Below are positions 10,738 through 20,983 of a DNA stretch of 64,000 nt, piece after piece. The notes below the pieces were generated by a model. It had not been told where the DNA came from and ran no database searches. It saw nothing but the letters and a program-made list of their open reading frames with translations. Within the stretch, counting starts at the first letter, position 1. Each line of letters starts with the position of its first letter. This stretch comes from Pocillopora verrucosa. Lineage: Eukaryota > Cnidaria > Anthozoa > Scleractinia > Pocilloporidae. The stretch spans positions 3,420,620 through 3,484,619 of the forward strand of contig NC_089314.1 of assembly GCF_036669915.1 (NCBI RefSeq), given 5' to 3'. The translations under genes were made by a program, and so were the position numbers.

Positions 10738-13700
10738 CTGCATCTTGTTGTTAGAGAAATCTGGAGAAAAGCGTATTATTGTTAAACTTAAGGGTGGCTT
10801 TAAATTAGATGATTAGATTTCATTTTTTTTGCGTGTGTCCTGTGACAGTGAACGCAAGAAAAGGAATTAGACGAGGGAGCAAACTTGTGCAAACATTATT
10901 TTGTTGTCAGTTGAGAGCATTTATTTCTGTTTTGTTGATTTTTTTTTTCTTTTTCGTTAGCGTGCTCGAAGGTGCCATATATGTTTAACTTAGACATAGT
11001 TTGATGCTACTCTGGTTTGCAGATTTAATGAATGTAACCGAAGAAGTTAACATGTTAAGTGTCCCGCCAAGTGTGTTGTGATGTACACACAAGGCTTAAA
11101 ATGACTATGCTAAGAGACTTAGAGGTCACCTCTGTTAGTTCGAAAGTCAGAATCACAATCGTCTAATTTTATGCACAAGAATGCCGAAACCGGTGATCTT
11201 TGTCGGTTGTCGATAAATCATAATTGATGATTAAAAATGCATGTGAAGGTTTCAAATTTATTAGGTGATTCGTGGGCTCGAGTAATGGTCACTTTGGAAA
11301 TGAGCCCGCAAACTTACAAGGCCATAAAATAAGTTTGATGATTGGATATCTGTTAATTATTAAACTGAATCTGGCATTTGACCTCCAAAGCCAGAATGTT
11401 CATGTTTCTGAATAAGAATATCGATAATGTTGGTTGTCGGTTAGTATTTACTTGTCCGCCCTAATCAGTAACTCTTCTTTGTATTTTCTCGGTAGTCAGT
11501 TATATTTTTCCATCTTTGTCGCTAAACAATTAACCCGATCCAGATCCTCTTCAAATATCATCAAAGCGATCGCTAACAAGTGATCGCTTACGTTTTAAAA
11601 GAATCTTATTTTTCAAATAATTTTTGCAATAGCAACTTAGATGCGCAGGTGGCCATGGGTTGTTGTTTTGAGACGCAGCTTAACGGATAGAAATATTTCT
11701 GATTAAAAGATCTCGGAAACTGTGATTCTAGTGGTTAATTTTTTGCGATTCCTCGTTGTGAAAAACGTTTTCTAGGACGCGGTTTTCCCTTTTTATCGGG
11801 AAAAAGGAGGACTTATTCACTGAAAAATGTATGATACGTTGGACTCAAATTAACACCTGTGCTGAAGCAGTTAAAATATTCTCCACGTTTCTTCCTCGCA
11901 CTCGAGCAATAACCACTCACTTTGTGTTCAACGCGGAACATTTAGGCTAAATGCATCGTTCCTGTTTTGTGGACATCAACAGAAATCAATCTTTAAGTAA
12001 ACATCTTACCACACAATCTATTTACATTTAATTAGGGTTGGCTCAGCGATAGTCAGTATAACGAATGTCCGTCCAGAATGGGCTGACATAGAGATATCCT
12101 TTTAGGCAAATTGATCCATTTACTTGCTTACAACGCCGGTAAAATAAGTAACATATCCTATCATATTTGGCCTATTGATTATTTTCCCTTCCTATCCAGC
12201 TGCTCTCGTATCGGCTTTCATCTTTGGGTTCACGGAAGACTTATTAACAGTTTTTTTTAGTCAATTATGAATTTACCTCACATAATCATCGTTTCACCGA
12301 TGACTGCCAAGCTTCCCACACTCGAACTCTCGTTCATTCAAGTCTTGCGGCAACTCAGACTAAAGTTGATAGTTTTTTAATTTTCTGTTTACATTTCGAG
12401 TAATTTTATTTCAATAACTCGAGGGGTTCTGCTTCGAAATATTTTTTTCTTACAATTTTCCCGTTTCAATGCTATGACCGCATTGCACTGGACTATATGA
12501 GTTAATGGGAGTCAACTGTGGCAAAACGTTGTCATAGGAGTAAGAATCAAGAACCATGAGACTGTATCCAAGGTTTATCGAAAGTCGGGAGAGTATTTCT
12601 TTCGTCGGCACTAGTAGATAACACCTCAATAATAAACCTGTGCAAGGAATAATTAATTATGTTTCAGAAAGGAATAAGACTTCCTTCACCTGTCGTGAGG
12701 CACTTCGAATGTTTAACGTTTGTTCGTCCCACTTAGTAAAATAAAACCACCTTCTTGTTGGTTTCCTTTGATCATGGGTTTCCTTAACAAAAGCGTAAGT
12801 AGATCTTCAAAACCCATTCTTTTAGTTCACGAAAGAATCTTAGAAGAAGGTTTTAATCTTTTATCTGTATTATCTGATAATATTAGGAGATAAAATCTAG
12901 TTTAGGCTTGTCGCCGAAGACATAGTCAATTAAACAAATAGGTTTATCCCATTCTGAGGGCTAGTTCCTGTGCACCTGCGATATGATAATTAACTAATTT
13001 TCCTTGTACACTGGTGTTTGAATGAAGAGCTATCTAAAAATATTAACTGGTTAATTCGCGTCTCATATAACCATCTTACTACCGACAACGACCCCCACAC
13101 CTTTTTCATGTATATAAAGAGAGTGGATTAAGTGACTCTGAATACGACTGCAATTTCTTTTCAAGGTATGTTTATTAATTTTTATAATTTTTTTCTTTCT
13201 TTGGCCAATTCAAACTGTGGTATAGTGGTTTGAAAGAACATTATTATTGGAGATATAACCTTCGACACTTCAACTAAGCTCATCATTAGCAGACTGTTGT
13301 TGTTGTGATATTACAGTATGTGGTTAGGTACGTTTTTGTGCTAATCAAGAAATTTCGCAGAAGTAATAAGGCTGTGACGGTATGGAAACAATATTGCAAC
13401 CGGGTAAGTACAATAATATCTAAGCAGTGCCTTTTTAAAAAGTTTTTGGCCCAGGACTCTAAAATTGGAAATTTGACCGAGGCATTGTGCAAGCACTTTT
13501 CCATTTACAAACTTTAAAGAAGCCATATACATGTAAATGTAACTATCTTTGATAACGACACCAAAATCGGACTAATTACCTCATGCTTGTGTGCCAGTGG
13601 TTGAAACAGCCCTGTCAAGTCGTCGAATACAGTTTATTCAGATATGTTCCCATTATCCCTTGCAGTCATACGTAAGTGGCGTGTATTGTTGAGAAATATT

Positions 13701-13867
13701 TAAGTCTCAATCGTTATTGTCTACACATGGTTTAATCAGAAAAAAAAAACTTTCTTAGCATCGCAAAAACAATCCAGGTCAGGAAAGATTCTGTCGTTCA
13801 TTGAAAATATAACAACTTGTCTCCATTTGTAGGTCGTTTGGTGAAATAATATTTCAGTGGAAACTCA
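10738..13867. other. Intergenic spacer between ABCG fragment and GPCR2
   Basis: Paralogous throughout to 2435-5521, with small insertions and deletions. No gene is supported. Open frames at 13286-13532 on both strands match the equivalent positions near 5000-5338 and 35600-35750 only as duplicated non-coding sequence. Confidence 0.6.
13856..13857 (+). other. Probable 5' UTR splice acceptor of GPCR2
   Basis: ATATTTCAG followed by GTGGAAACTCA and the ATG at 13868, the same arrangement as upstream of GPCR1. Confidence 0.4.
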
Positions 13868-14791
13868 ATGGCTCCCAACACAACTAACATTGCTCGTTAC
13901 CTTCCTGCCTCCCACTGCGTTTCATGGTTTGCTGTGCTCGGCATTGTATGTCTGGCCATAGTCATCCTTAATATCATCACCATTATTATATTTGTGAAGC
14001 AGCGCCAGCTACAGAGGAAGAGTACATACTTGATTATCCATCTGGCCATAGTCGATCTCTTTGTCGGGGCGGTTAGTGGGCCTCTTTGGATTGACTTTTT
14101 TATGAGCCAGTACTGCGATCTGTGGGAGTACGATAGGCCTGATAGCATTTGGTTATTCGTACTAGGGAGGGCTACTGGGTACAATATTGATAAAGTCTCG
14201 CTTCTTAACCTCGCTTTTATTTCATTAGAACGAACACACGCAACATTTTGTCCTTTCAAGCATCGTTCTGTAAAGAAATGGGTTTATGGAGTGGTTATAA
14301 CTGTTACTTGGTTATTCCCTGTAGTCGTGATGTCTTTAGTGTTTGGACTAATAAACTTCAATCACGTCAGCCTTAAAATTACTTCGGTCCTCTTCTCATA
14401 TCTTTCTATCCTTCTTTTAGTTATATTTGCGTGCTACGTTTCCATTTATATCAAAGTTCGTCGTGGTCGTTTTTCTCAACTCCATGGTACAGCCGGCCTG
14501 AGGGAAAGAAAACTGACAAGTACAATGTTTCTTGTCACATTTGGATCGTTCTTAACTTTCCTGCCGCAAATGGTTTTCTGGGGTGAAGTGGCGTTTGATT
14601 TTAAGCTACTATTCAGCCTTCCCACCAATTACGCTTTACACATTTCAATGCTGATGTTTTTCTTTTTTTTCTTCAACTCGCTAATAAATCCTATAATTTA
14701 CGCCATACGGATGCCAGAATTTAGAGCAGGTATATTACAAATAATATTTCGTAAGACTCTACGCCGTCACCCGGTCAACATTCCTCTTTAG
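13868..14791 (+). CDS. Orphan class A GPCR, copy 2, intronless CDS
   Basis: A 307-residue receptor and the most canonical copy here. It has N-terminal NTT and two cysteines around helix 1 and helix 3, LAIVD in helix 2, the ERTHA motif after helix 3, a Trp in helix 4, an intracellular loop 3 rich in K/R (RKLTSTMF), TFLP in helix 6 with the helix 6 proline kept, and NSLINPIIYA in helix 7. Like its paralogs it has Phe in place of the toggle-switch Trp and no cysteine in extracellular loop 2. The N-terminus is about ten residues shorter than in copy 1: KSEDWMFVPA is missing. No lesion is visible, so it is probably functional. Ligand and G protein cannot be told from sequence. Confidence 0.88.
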   Translation: MAPNTTNIARYLPASHCVSWFAVLGIVCLAIVILNIITIIIFVKQRQLQRKSTYLIIHLAIVDLFVGAVSGPLWIDFFMSQYCDLWEYDRPDSIWLFVLGRATGYNIDKVSLLNLAFISLERTHATFCPFKHRSVKKWVYGVVITVTWLFPVVVMSLVFGLINFNHVSLKITSVLFSYLSILLLVIFACYVSIYIKVRRGRFSQLHGTAGLRERKLTSTMFLVTFGSFLTFLPQMVFWGEVAFDFKLLFSLPTNYALHISMLMFFFFFFNSLINPIIYAIRMPEFRAGILQIIFRKTLRRHPVNIPL

Positions 14792-16849
14792 GACCGTTAA
14801 TTTATAATGTTTGGAGAAATATAAAATTGAAAAAAAAAAAATTAAGCCCGAAGTAAACAAGGAAAATTCTTGCGCGCTTCTCTACATTGCTAGCACAGGT
14901 CCATTACGGAAAACTAGCGTCAATGATGATGTTTAAAGAAAATACTGTTTGTTAGGTTTAAAGTTATGGAGATAAAAATATTGACTCACTGATTGGGCTG
15001 TTATGATGAAATAACTGTGTAGCCAGTAATTTCAATAATCTTAGATTTAGAGTCCATGGTCATTTTTTTCTAACATAAAGGCACAAAAGAATGAAAAGCC
15101 TTTGCCTAGATCGGTAAAACGACATTGAAGTGTTTATTTGAAGTGTTTATTGATATCAATCAATCAATGAACAAGAAGCATTTTTTTACATTGTCGTAGA
15201 TACGTCTCACTAAGGACGGTACATAAAACGGACGAGTTTACTTAAGGAAACCCGAAAATGTGATAATATAGACAGCTATGACCGGCTGAATGGTTATGTT
15301 AGTATTGGTTGTTATTTGTAATGACTGACTACTCAATACGTGGGTTAAAAATTGAAAGCCAACACTCGTTATTACAAGAGAAAAGAAGCTCAAAGACAAT
15401 TCTTTAGAAACTGTAGCGTGACATGGATGATCTCCACAGAAATAAAAGCAGAGAAAGATACAAATGAATGATAAAATAAAACCTCCCTTTGTTGAGTAAT
15501 TGAGTTTAGTTTGGCTTGGTTTTGCTGTGCGAATTATTAGTCAGAATGTAACAGAAAACAATCACCATAAGTAGGTAGTGAAAGAAACAAACACTATATT
15601 TACAACCATAGGTGATGATCCCGCTAAAAAATCAATTAATATTCTCAATTTAGGGCCCTAGATTCTTTCTTGCCACTGCGCTACGCAGTTGCCATGCGAA
15701 AGCGATTTCATTTCCGGTTTCCATATTTTTGTATTTTTAATTCTAAAGCACATCATTCCAATCTCCTGCTGCCTTGAGGTAGTTGTTAGAACCTTTTTTC
15801 TTTTTGCTGTTGCATTACCAAGCCAAGGAAAAAGCTAGATACTGAACACACCTAAATAAAATTGAAAAGGCTTTATTGGGATATTTCTTGGCGATTTAAA
15901 ACTAATATTTCTAAAGTTCTAGATCATTACGGGATGTCAATTTCACTATAACCCTTGCGCATGGAAAAAAGTTAATGGCTAGATTTCACCACGTATTTCA
16001 CGGTTATTCAAACAAAACCTTGCGCTACCCTTGTATCAATATTACCACCCCCATTTCTTTTAAAACAGCGGAAAAAAGCGATGATCTCTCCCCAAAATCG
16101 TTTTTTTTTGGATATCGAAATAATCCCTTGCCATACATTCCTTTATTGCGAGTTGCAATATTTGCCCCGTGGCAATCCCAGAGATCTTTGCGCAAACACA
16201 AAGATCCGATTACTGGCAACTCATTCATTACTGAGTAGTGGGTGTGAGACCACGCTGTGAGGTGATCATTCAGCGTAATAAGTGCCGCGCCGTGCGCTGT
16301 TTTCAATCCAACTTTTGTGCCTTACTCTCGGGCAATAACACTAACATCTTTTGAGAAGGGGAGGCTAGAATGACCCCAAGGATCCACCCTCTCTACCCCG
16401 GAAATTATATAATTATTAAACTGAATCCGGAATTTAAAGTAGTTAGTATTTACTTGTCCGTCCCAATCGGTAATTCCTTTTTGCATTTTGTTGGTAGTCA
16501 GTTATATTTTTACGCATCATCAAAGCAACATTAATAAGTGATCACTAATTTTCAAAAGAACCGTATTTTTCGAATGACTTTTGCAATAGCAACTTAGATA
16601 CGCAGGTAAAAAGTTCTGCTTCAAAATGTTTTTTTTTCTTACAATTTTCCGTCTCATTACTCTGACCCATCGCACCGGACTATATGGGTTAATGAGAGTC
16701 AACTGTGCATATACTCCTGATTGGCAAAACGTTGTCATAGCAGCAAGAATCAAGCACTATGAGCTCATCGTTAGCAGACTGTCGTTATGATATTACAGAA
16801 CGTGGTTAGGTACGTTTTAATGCTAATCAAGAAATTTAACAGAAGTAAT
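14792..16849. other. GPCR2 3' region and eroded remnant of a further unit spacer
   Basis: No gene is supported. Up to about 16300 it parallels the 3' regions of the other receptors. From about 16400 it is a patchwork of short pieces matching the ABCG-to-GPCR spacer in order: 16440-16510 resembles 3060-3140, 16640-16750 resembles 4050-4150, and 16765-16849 resembles 4927-5010. That spacer normally leads into a GPCR, but here the Harbinger element interrupts it and no receptor follows. Confidence 0.5.
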
Positions 16850-17309
16850 AGGGACTTTAAGATGCAGGCTCTACTACGGCGACCGGAAGTCTACCCTTTA
16901 AACCCGTCGGACTGCGCATGTCCAAGGTGGGAATTCACACCGTACTCTTGCCATCTGCTACGACAAAATCGTCTCGTTCCCGTAGTGGTGAGTACGTCAG
17001 AATTTGCCGTAATATTGTGTTTGAAGTCTTAATTATTTGAATTTTTCCTTGCGATTAAATTGATTTCGTTTCTTTGCGAATAAATCATAGCTAAGACGAA
17101 AATTGGTCAAAATGTATCTGTAGAAAAAAGATGTCAAAAAAGGGGCAATGGTAAGTATTTTTTTATCGTTTTCGTTCGTTTTAATTTTTATTTGACTCAG
17201 TCGAGTTCTTCGGTTTGCTTTTCTGGCACTAAGCTGGTGCATGGGTACTGATAGCAAGTTATTAAAAATTTCATTCATTTCTGTTAATTTTGATTTTTAT
17301 AACAAGCCA

Positions 17310-18023
17310 ATGGAGTGGACAACAGCGCACGACGTGTTGCTGTGCAGAGAAACTTTTTTACAAGAGTTTTACAAGTTCAAGAAAGGAAGCAATGAAAGAG
17401 GAAGAACTTGGACGCAAATTTCCGAAAATCTCAACTGTGTAACTGCAGTCAAATTCAAAGTAAATCAAAGGGCGATGAGAAAGAGATTTGACTTTCTACT
17501 TGGAAGATCTCGACAGCAAAGTAGAGAAGAAGCAAAAGCATGTGGTGCATGTCTCGAACCAACAGAGTTCGACGTACTGTTAGAAGAAATGTCTGAAAGA
17601 GAGAAACTAGCAGAATCAACGAGAGAATCTTGTAGCAGCAAGAGCGTAGAAACAGATCGCAAAAAAGCCGAAGAGAAGCGTTGCCAAGCCTTGGAAAGAA
17701 TTAGTGAAACTAAAAGAAGGGCTAATGAAGAATGAAAGAACAGCGAAAAGGCAGCGAAGAAGCGGAGCTGATGTTATCGAATTTCTATGGAAAAAGTTAG
17801 AAAAGGAGCTTAAGATCCGTCAAGAGGAGCTCGCTTTGAAAGCAGGAGAAGTTGAAAACGAAAAAGAGAAGCAAGCGAGATGTTAAAGACGCTGGATGCT
17901 ATGATTGCAAACATGGCAAAACAACAAGATCAGATGCAAACACTTCAGATGGCTTTTTAGCAGCAACAGCAACAACAAACACAGACTATGATGGTGTTGT
18001 TAGAAAGACTTACGAAAAAGTAA
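17310..18023 (+). pseudogene. Harbinger Myb/SANT-like (trihelix) accessory protein, frameshifted
   Basis: The N-terminal part (17310-17735, from the ATG beginning MEWTTAHDVLL) is a Myb/SANT-like helix-turn-helix domain with spaced Trp, followed by FKVNQRAMRKRFDFLL. This matches the family's accessory protein, which binds transposon ends and helps bring transposase to the nucleus. The charged coiled-coil continuation (RTAKRQRRSGADVIEFLWKK) is in another frame from about 17710, and the last helix (MLKTLDAMIANMAKQQDQM) is in a third frame from about 17880. A TAG precedes a short Gln run near 17960. At least two frameshifts and one nonsense codon therefore separate it from a working protein. The alternative upstream ATG at 17241 is in frame but adds sequence outside the domain. 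Confidence 0.75.
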
Positions 18024-18310
18024 TAACGAACTAGTTTTCCGACAGAGATGACATCGCATTAATTTACTCTTCCTTGTAAATTTGTTGCATCTTCAAGTTA
18101 CTGATTTTGTTTGTTAAATGTCATTTTGCATTCTCTGTTTTTTTAAAGTCGGTGTAAATTCTGTTGTGTTCTGCAAATATGATTTCCCCCTATTTTGTTG
18201 GAAATTTGTTCAGTGGTTTACACTATTCAAGACATATCTTAAATGAGTAAATTAATTCAGTGCTAACAACTATACTTTCTCTTTGTTCGGTTTAAAAAAA
18301 AACCATAGTA

Positions 18311-19483
18311 TCATGCAAAGTAAGTAAAAAGGTCCGGAGGGTTACACCGAAAGAACTCAGGAGTGTTATTTCCATACAGGCAAGTAAGGCTGTATCTTAA
18401 AAGTGCGCAAACGATATATATTTTCCCTACCGAGCTCAAACAAGGTTTTAAGTTCTTTGTAAAATCTAAAAACTTTAATTTAAATAGTTTACAATGTCTC
18501 CGAAGAGCCATTGAGCCAGAAGACCTTCATTTGAGGAGTCAAAACTGCATTTCTGAGTGGGCCCTAGAGGTTCACTCGCAAAGGATAAGCCGGATCACCG
18601 TATATACACAGAGGCCGTCCAGATAGCGAAAGGGCATATCGGTTGAGATCTGCCAACAGATTGGAGTCTGCCAACATCCCGGCATCATGTCTTCTTCCCT
18701 CTGAAAAATACAATGTTAATTAATAACTCAGAATTAGTAAGTACGTCGTAAATAAAGTTGCATTTGCTGTTGCCTCACTCTTAGAATAAATCATTTGTTA
18801 GTGATCGAATACAAAAACCATACAAACACATAAGCAAACATAAATATTGGAATGTAAACACTCTAAAGTACCCACCAACAGGTCCAAACATATTATTAAT
18901 CATTCCGTCTGAGATTACGACAGACTGAAATTTGATAGCATGGACACGGGTAAGCCCGTTGTGGACGATTCTTTGGTTGCATTCTGGTCTAGATATAGGC
19001 CAATCAGTTCCGTCGACAAACTTGAAGCAGTTATCCAGTGGTGCTTCTTTTCTGTGAACTACATCGGCGTAGTATTCCAGATTCCTGGGTCTAATGAGTA
19101 GTATTCTCGATTTCATTGTTGAATACGATGACCATGAGTTGCATGAATGTAATCCAACACTTCATTTGTTATCTTGCTGATAACAGGAACAGGCCAGGCT
19201 TGGCGAACCATTGTACCATGTCGCTGTACCGACATGGATAACACATGCCTTTTAACAGCATACATAAAGCTTCTTCTCCATCACAAACACTCCCTTGGCT
19301 GCATCCTACGGTTGCAAGAATTTGTAGAGCCTCAGCAAGTACCGCTAAGTGCATTTTTTAAACCCTAAACTGTGCCAAACATTCGTCGTCACTAAAATTC
19401 TCGAGTCATACGGAATTTCTAAGGTTTTGAAATTCGTAACCAGTGTAAGGCAGCAAAAATTCGTCATTACTTATGTAATTCAT
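18311..19483 (-). pseudogene. HARBI1-like DDE transposase, decayed, one intron
   Basis: Reading on the minus strand from an ATG at 19483: the N-terminal region with LAVLAEALQI and MCYPCRYSDM, then ITNEVLDYIHATHGHRI, then EAPLDNCFKFVDGTDWPISRP (first catalytic Asp in FVDGT) and VHAIKFQSVV. A GT-AG intron at 18875-18701 joins GPV to EGRRHDAGML and restores the family motif. After it come YGDPAYPLRV (second Asp), WLFGDI and a C-terminal block with CLSSVGKIYIVCALL. Lesions: in-frame stops near 19410 and 19360, a frameshift near 19200, a TGA near 19120, a TAG at 18566-18564 and a frameshift near 18480. The residue before WLFG, normally the catalytic Glu, is Gln. Inactive. Confidence 0.8.
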
Positions 19484-19689
19484 GTCGTAACAAAGACGGA
19501 TTAACTCTCTATTGCTTCCTTGAAGGATGAAATTTTTGCAAATAAACGCTTTGAGCTCTGAGCTTTTCGCCGTATTGTCACTGCACCTTAGCGATTCGTA
19601 CTTGGCGGGAAATACGCCGTACTCACCCTAATCCATCGCGACCAAGGTAGCCGTAATAAAGATTCACCGTACCGTATCTTAAAGTCCCT

Positions 19690-20361
19690 AATCTCCTGGC
19701 ATGCATGGCGCGAGTTGTTTGCGAACCTTTATGAGCTAAAATCTCCTATTTGCTTTTGGGAGGAATACAACCGCTTTGAGCGAATTTATGGGGTATATAG
19801 ATTTGACAGATTTTCGTCAAATTTCGCCGAAACATCCTAGGAATAATGACAAACAAAAGTGTGTCGGGAAATTTTAATATTTGAAATATTTGTCGTGGGC
19901 GTCCATTTACGCAGCACGACTCGCATATATAGCTACTCCAACTTTAGATAACGATATCTACATAACCTATCAGGATATCGAAAAAGCCTGACACACTTTT
20001 GTTTATTGATGCCTTGTGAATGAGACTGTGCAGCTATTTTGCTCGTGCTGCAGCATTCGATACCCGATAGATTCAATGGACGAACCTTCGGTCGTCTCGC
20101 GCCTTAATGATTACATGATTGCAATTAATGTTCACCGCAAACTCCTTTACACGAAGCCACAAAGACCAAGTTGTTGGACTAAATTTTGGGAACTGATTCC
20201 TTGAGGATTTCGACCAGGTCTGCTGTTTTGTGATTAAAACAACTACAGTAACGCACTTGATTTACAGAGAGATTACAAGCAGCCGCGTTTTGAAACAAAC
20301 CAAAGTGTTGGGATTATTTTCTAAAGAAACTATGGTGCTGCGTCGGTAAGGATACATGAAA
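19690..20361. other. Intergenic stretch right of the Harbinger element
   Basis: No gene is supported. It contains the small inverted-repeat element described separately and is not paralogous to other parts of the window as far as can be seen. Confidence 0.5.
19851..20003. mobile_element. Candidate MITE, about 155 bp, with 17-bp terminal inverted repeats
   Basis: AAACAAAAGTGTGTCGGG at the left end is matched, with one mismatch, by the complement of CCTGACACACTTTTGTTT at the right end. Roughly 120 AT-rich bases lie between, with no coding capacity. Size and structure fit a miniature inverted-repeat element. No clear target-site duplication was found, so the class is open. Confidence 0.5.
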
Positions 20362-20851
20362 ATAATTTGGTTTCATCAAACGAGTTGATAAAGTGAATGA
20401 ACCACTGTAGTTAATTTACTTTTATCAATCGACTCGTTTGATAAAGCAAATTATTTACAAAAGTGAGCTTTGTTGTCACGCAATGTGAGCACACAATTCA
20501 ATCTCACGCGTGAGTTAGCCGAATTTGTTTATTTCACTATGCTCCGTATCACATTAACATAGCTGGGGAGGCTTGGTCTGATAAACATTAATTTCAGTTT
20601 GTCAAGATAATTTGGTTTCATCAAACGAGTTGATAAAGTGAATGAACCACTGTAGTTAATTTACTTTTATCAATCGACTCGTTTGATAAAGCAAATTATT
20701 TACAAAAGTGAGCTTTGTTGTCACGCAATGTGAGCACACAATTCAATCTCACGCGTGAGTTAGCCGAATTTGTTTATTTCACTATGCTCCGTATCACATT
20801 AACATAGCTGGGGAGGCTTGGTCTGATAAACATTAATTTCAGTTTGTCAAG
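20362..20851 (+). repeat. Perfect 245-bp direct tandem duplication upstream of ABCG copy B
   Basis: Bases 20362-20606 are repeated at 20607-20851, and I see no difference between them on reading both. Each copy contains an imperfect inverted repeat built on ATCAAACGAGT and ACTCGTTTGAT and ends at GTTTGTCAAG. The second copy ends about 130 bp before the ABCG start codon, so the duplication covers the likely promoter and 5' leader. The equivalent leader of copy C (from 40589) has only the last part, once. It could be a very recent duplication or an assembly artefact. Confidence 0.9.
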
Positions 20852-20983
20852 AAACCATAACTTATTCTTTGTAGTTATACTTTAGGCTGAGGAGTAGAAG
20901 TGGAAGAGAAATATTCATACCTTAGCGATTTGTCGAACCACAAGCATTTGAATCTTGGAGAACGGAGAAGACAGGCTTTCCGC

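Larger units (their letters stand above)
16850..19689. mobile_element. PIF/Harbinger-type DNA transposon, decayed autonomous copy
   Basis: The element is bounded by 14-bp perfect terminal inverted repeats, AGGGACTTTAAGAT at 16850-16863 and its complement ending at 19689. A 3-bp AAT direct repeat flanks it (16847-16849 and 19690-19692), as expected for this superfamily. It holds the two standard genes in convergent order: a Myb/SANT-like DNA-binding protein on + and a DDE transposase on -. Both are broken. The left flank is array spacer, but the right flank does not continue that spacer, so the site was rearranged before or after insertion. Confidence 0.85.
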
